A stretch of DNA of 64,000 nucleotides from Gammaproteobacteria bacterium (GTDB lineage: Bacteria > Pseudomonadota > Gammaproteobacteria > SZUA-229). The DNA lies in contig JASBSR010000027.1 in assembly GCA_030148865.1 (NCBI GenBank), forward strand, positions 25,738 to 89,737, in the 5' to 3' direction. The notes beneath the pieces were generated by a model that did no database searches, was not told the origin of the DNA, and saw nothing but the letters and a program-made list of their open reading frames with translations. Positions 63,572-64,000 of this stretch are shown in pieces. Within the stretch, counting starts at the first letter, position 1; every line of letters starts with the position of its first letter. The position numbers and the translations under genes are program-made.

Positions 63572-64000
63572 TTATTTTTTTCGAGCCATAAACCAGTAAA
63601 GTAGCAATCCGAAAGCAATCATTGGCAGTGAAAGTAATTGCCCCATGGTGAGCCAGTCGAACGCAATAAATCCCAGTTGTTGATCCGGGGTGCGGAAAAA
63701 CTCGGTGATAAATCTGAAACTGCCATAACAAAACATAAATACTGCTGACACCGCCATCCGCGGCCGCGGTTTGCTGGAATACCACCACAGTATCAGGAAC
63801 AGCAGCAGACCTTCGCTTAATGCCTGATACAGCGAGGATGGGTGGCGTGCGATGTGATCACCGTAGTCCAGCGCCCAGGGAATTGCCGAGTCCACTGGCC
63901 GGCCCCAGAGTTCGCGATTAATAAAATTACCCATACGGCCAGCACCGAGTCCGATTGGCACCATCGGCGCGATAAAGTCCGAGACCTGAAAAAAGCCCAT
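63572..64000 (-). CDS. lgt: Prolipoprotein diacylglyceryl transferase, partial
   Basis: The C-terminal 142 residues of Lgt, which adds diacylglycerol to prolipoprotein Cys in the inner membrane. The signature [19 protein letters not shown] and [13 protein letters not shown] are present, as are several helices. The N-terminal part lies beyond the window, so the Met at 64000 is internal. In E. coli and many relatives thyA follows lgt directly; here about 11 kb intervene. Confidence 0.95.
   Translation of the reverse strand: MGFFQVSDFIAPMVPIGLGAGRMGNFINRELWGRPVDSAIPWALDYGDHIARHPSSLYQALSEGLLLFLILWWYSSKPRPRMAVSAVFMFCYGSFRFITEFFRTPDQQLGFIAFDWLTMGQLLSLPMIAFGLLLYWFMARKK

Noticed and set aside
1..64000. 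CRISPR arrays, rRNA, tRNA, transposases or phage genes
   Set aside because: None seen; the repeats present are isolated palindromic elements without regular spacers or associated recombinase genes.

Overview
The window looks like a gammaproteobacterial chromosome, probably from a marine or salt-exposed, respiring bacterium. The evidence is the conserved gammaproteobacterial gene blocks (lptD-surA-pdxA-ksgA-apaG-apaH; rubredoxin/thiD/thiE/hemL/ycgL; zur-znuCB opposite znuA; mpl, ubiX, pyrC-rnt) combined with ectoine catabolism genes and an N-acetylglutaminylglutamine-amide-type amidotransferase. I see no transposase, phage gene, CRISPR array, rRNA or tRNA. The last gene (lgt) runs off the window.

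Layout. 0-4 kb: ectoine/diaminobutyrate catabolism (EctB-type transaminase, DoeA-like hydrolase, semialdehyde dehydrogenase). 4-8.5 kb, minus strand: a metal and thiol block of thioredoxin-like protein, tandem CcdA-like membrane protein, a MerR-family regulator, merR, merC and merA. It has two recognisable MerR-type promoters with 19-bp spacers, one before the thioredoxin gene and one between merR and merC. 8.5-13.5 kb: an RND efflux set (TolC-like, a very short adaptor, RND permease). 13.6-16.3 kb: a fusion of a fatty-acid-hydroxylase-like membrane domain with three PAS domains and GGDEF; the first PAS resembles FixL haem-PAS. 16.3-19.4 kb: the Zn uptake regulon with a Zur box. 19.5-31 kb: mostly housekeeping genes. 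30.8-37.1 kb: four signalling genes, three with c-di-GMP domains and one PhnD-like binding protein. 37-40 kb: grxD and a solitary NAGGN-type amidotransferase gene flanked by two inverted-repeat elements. 40-51.8 kb: argD-argF, outer-membrane biogenesis, apaGH, folA, thyA.

52.1-63.3 kb, minus strand, is the most unusual part: 17 consecutive genes lying between thyA and lgt, which are often neighbours in relatives. They encode an outer-membrane porin fused to a mono-haem cytochrome (Cyc2-like architecture), two diheme cytochromes c, a blue-copper protein, three mono-haem membrane or periplasmic cytochromes, a CcoN-like haem-copper oxidase core with all expected ligands and its active-site Tyr, a CcoO-like cytochrome, a CcoP-like anchor without haem domains, a CcoS-like protein, a short second subunit-I-like protein, and several tiny membrane proteins. 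Nine CXXCH sites are present. The set reads as a possible path from an electron donor at or outside the outer membrane to an oxygen reductase, parallel in composition to the cyc2/cyc1/cox/rusticyanin system of iron oxidisers. The donor is not known from sequence.
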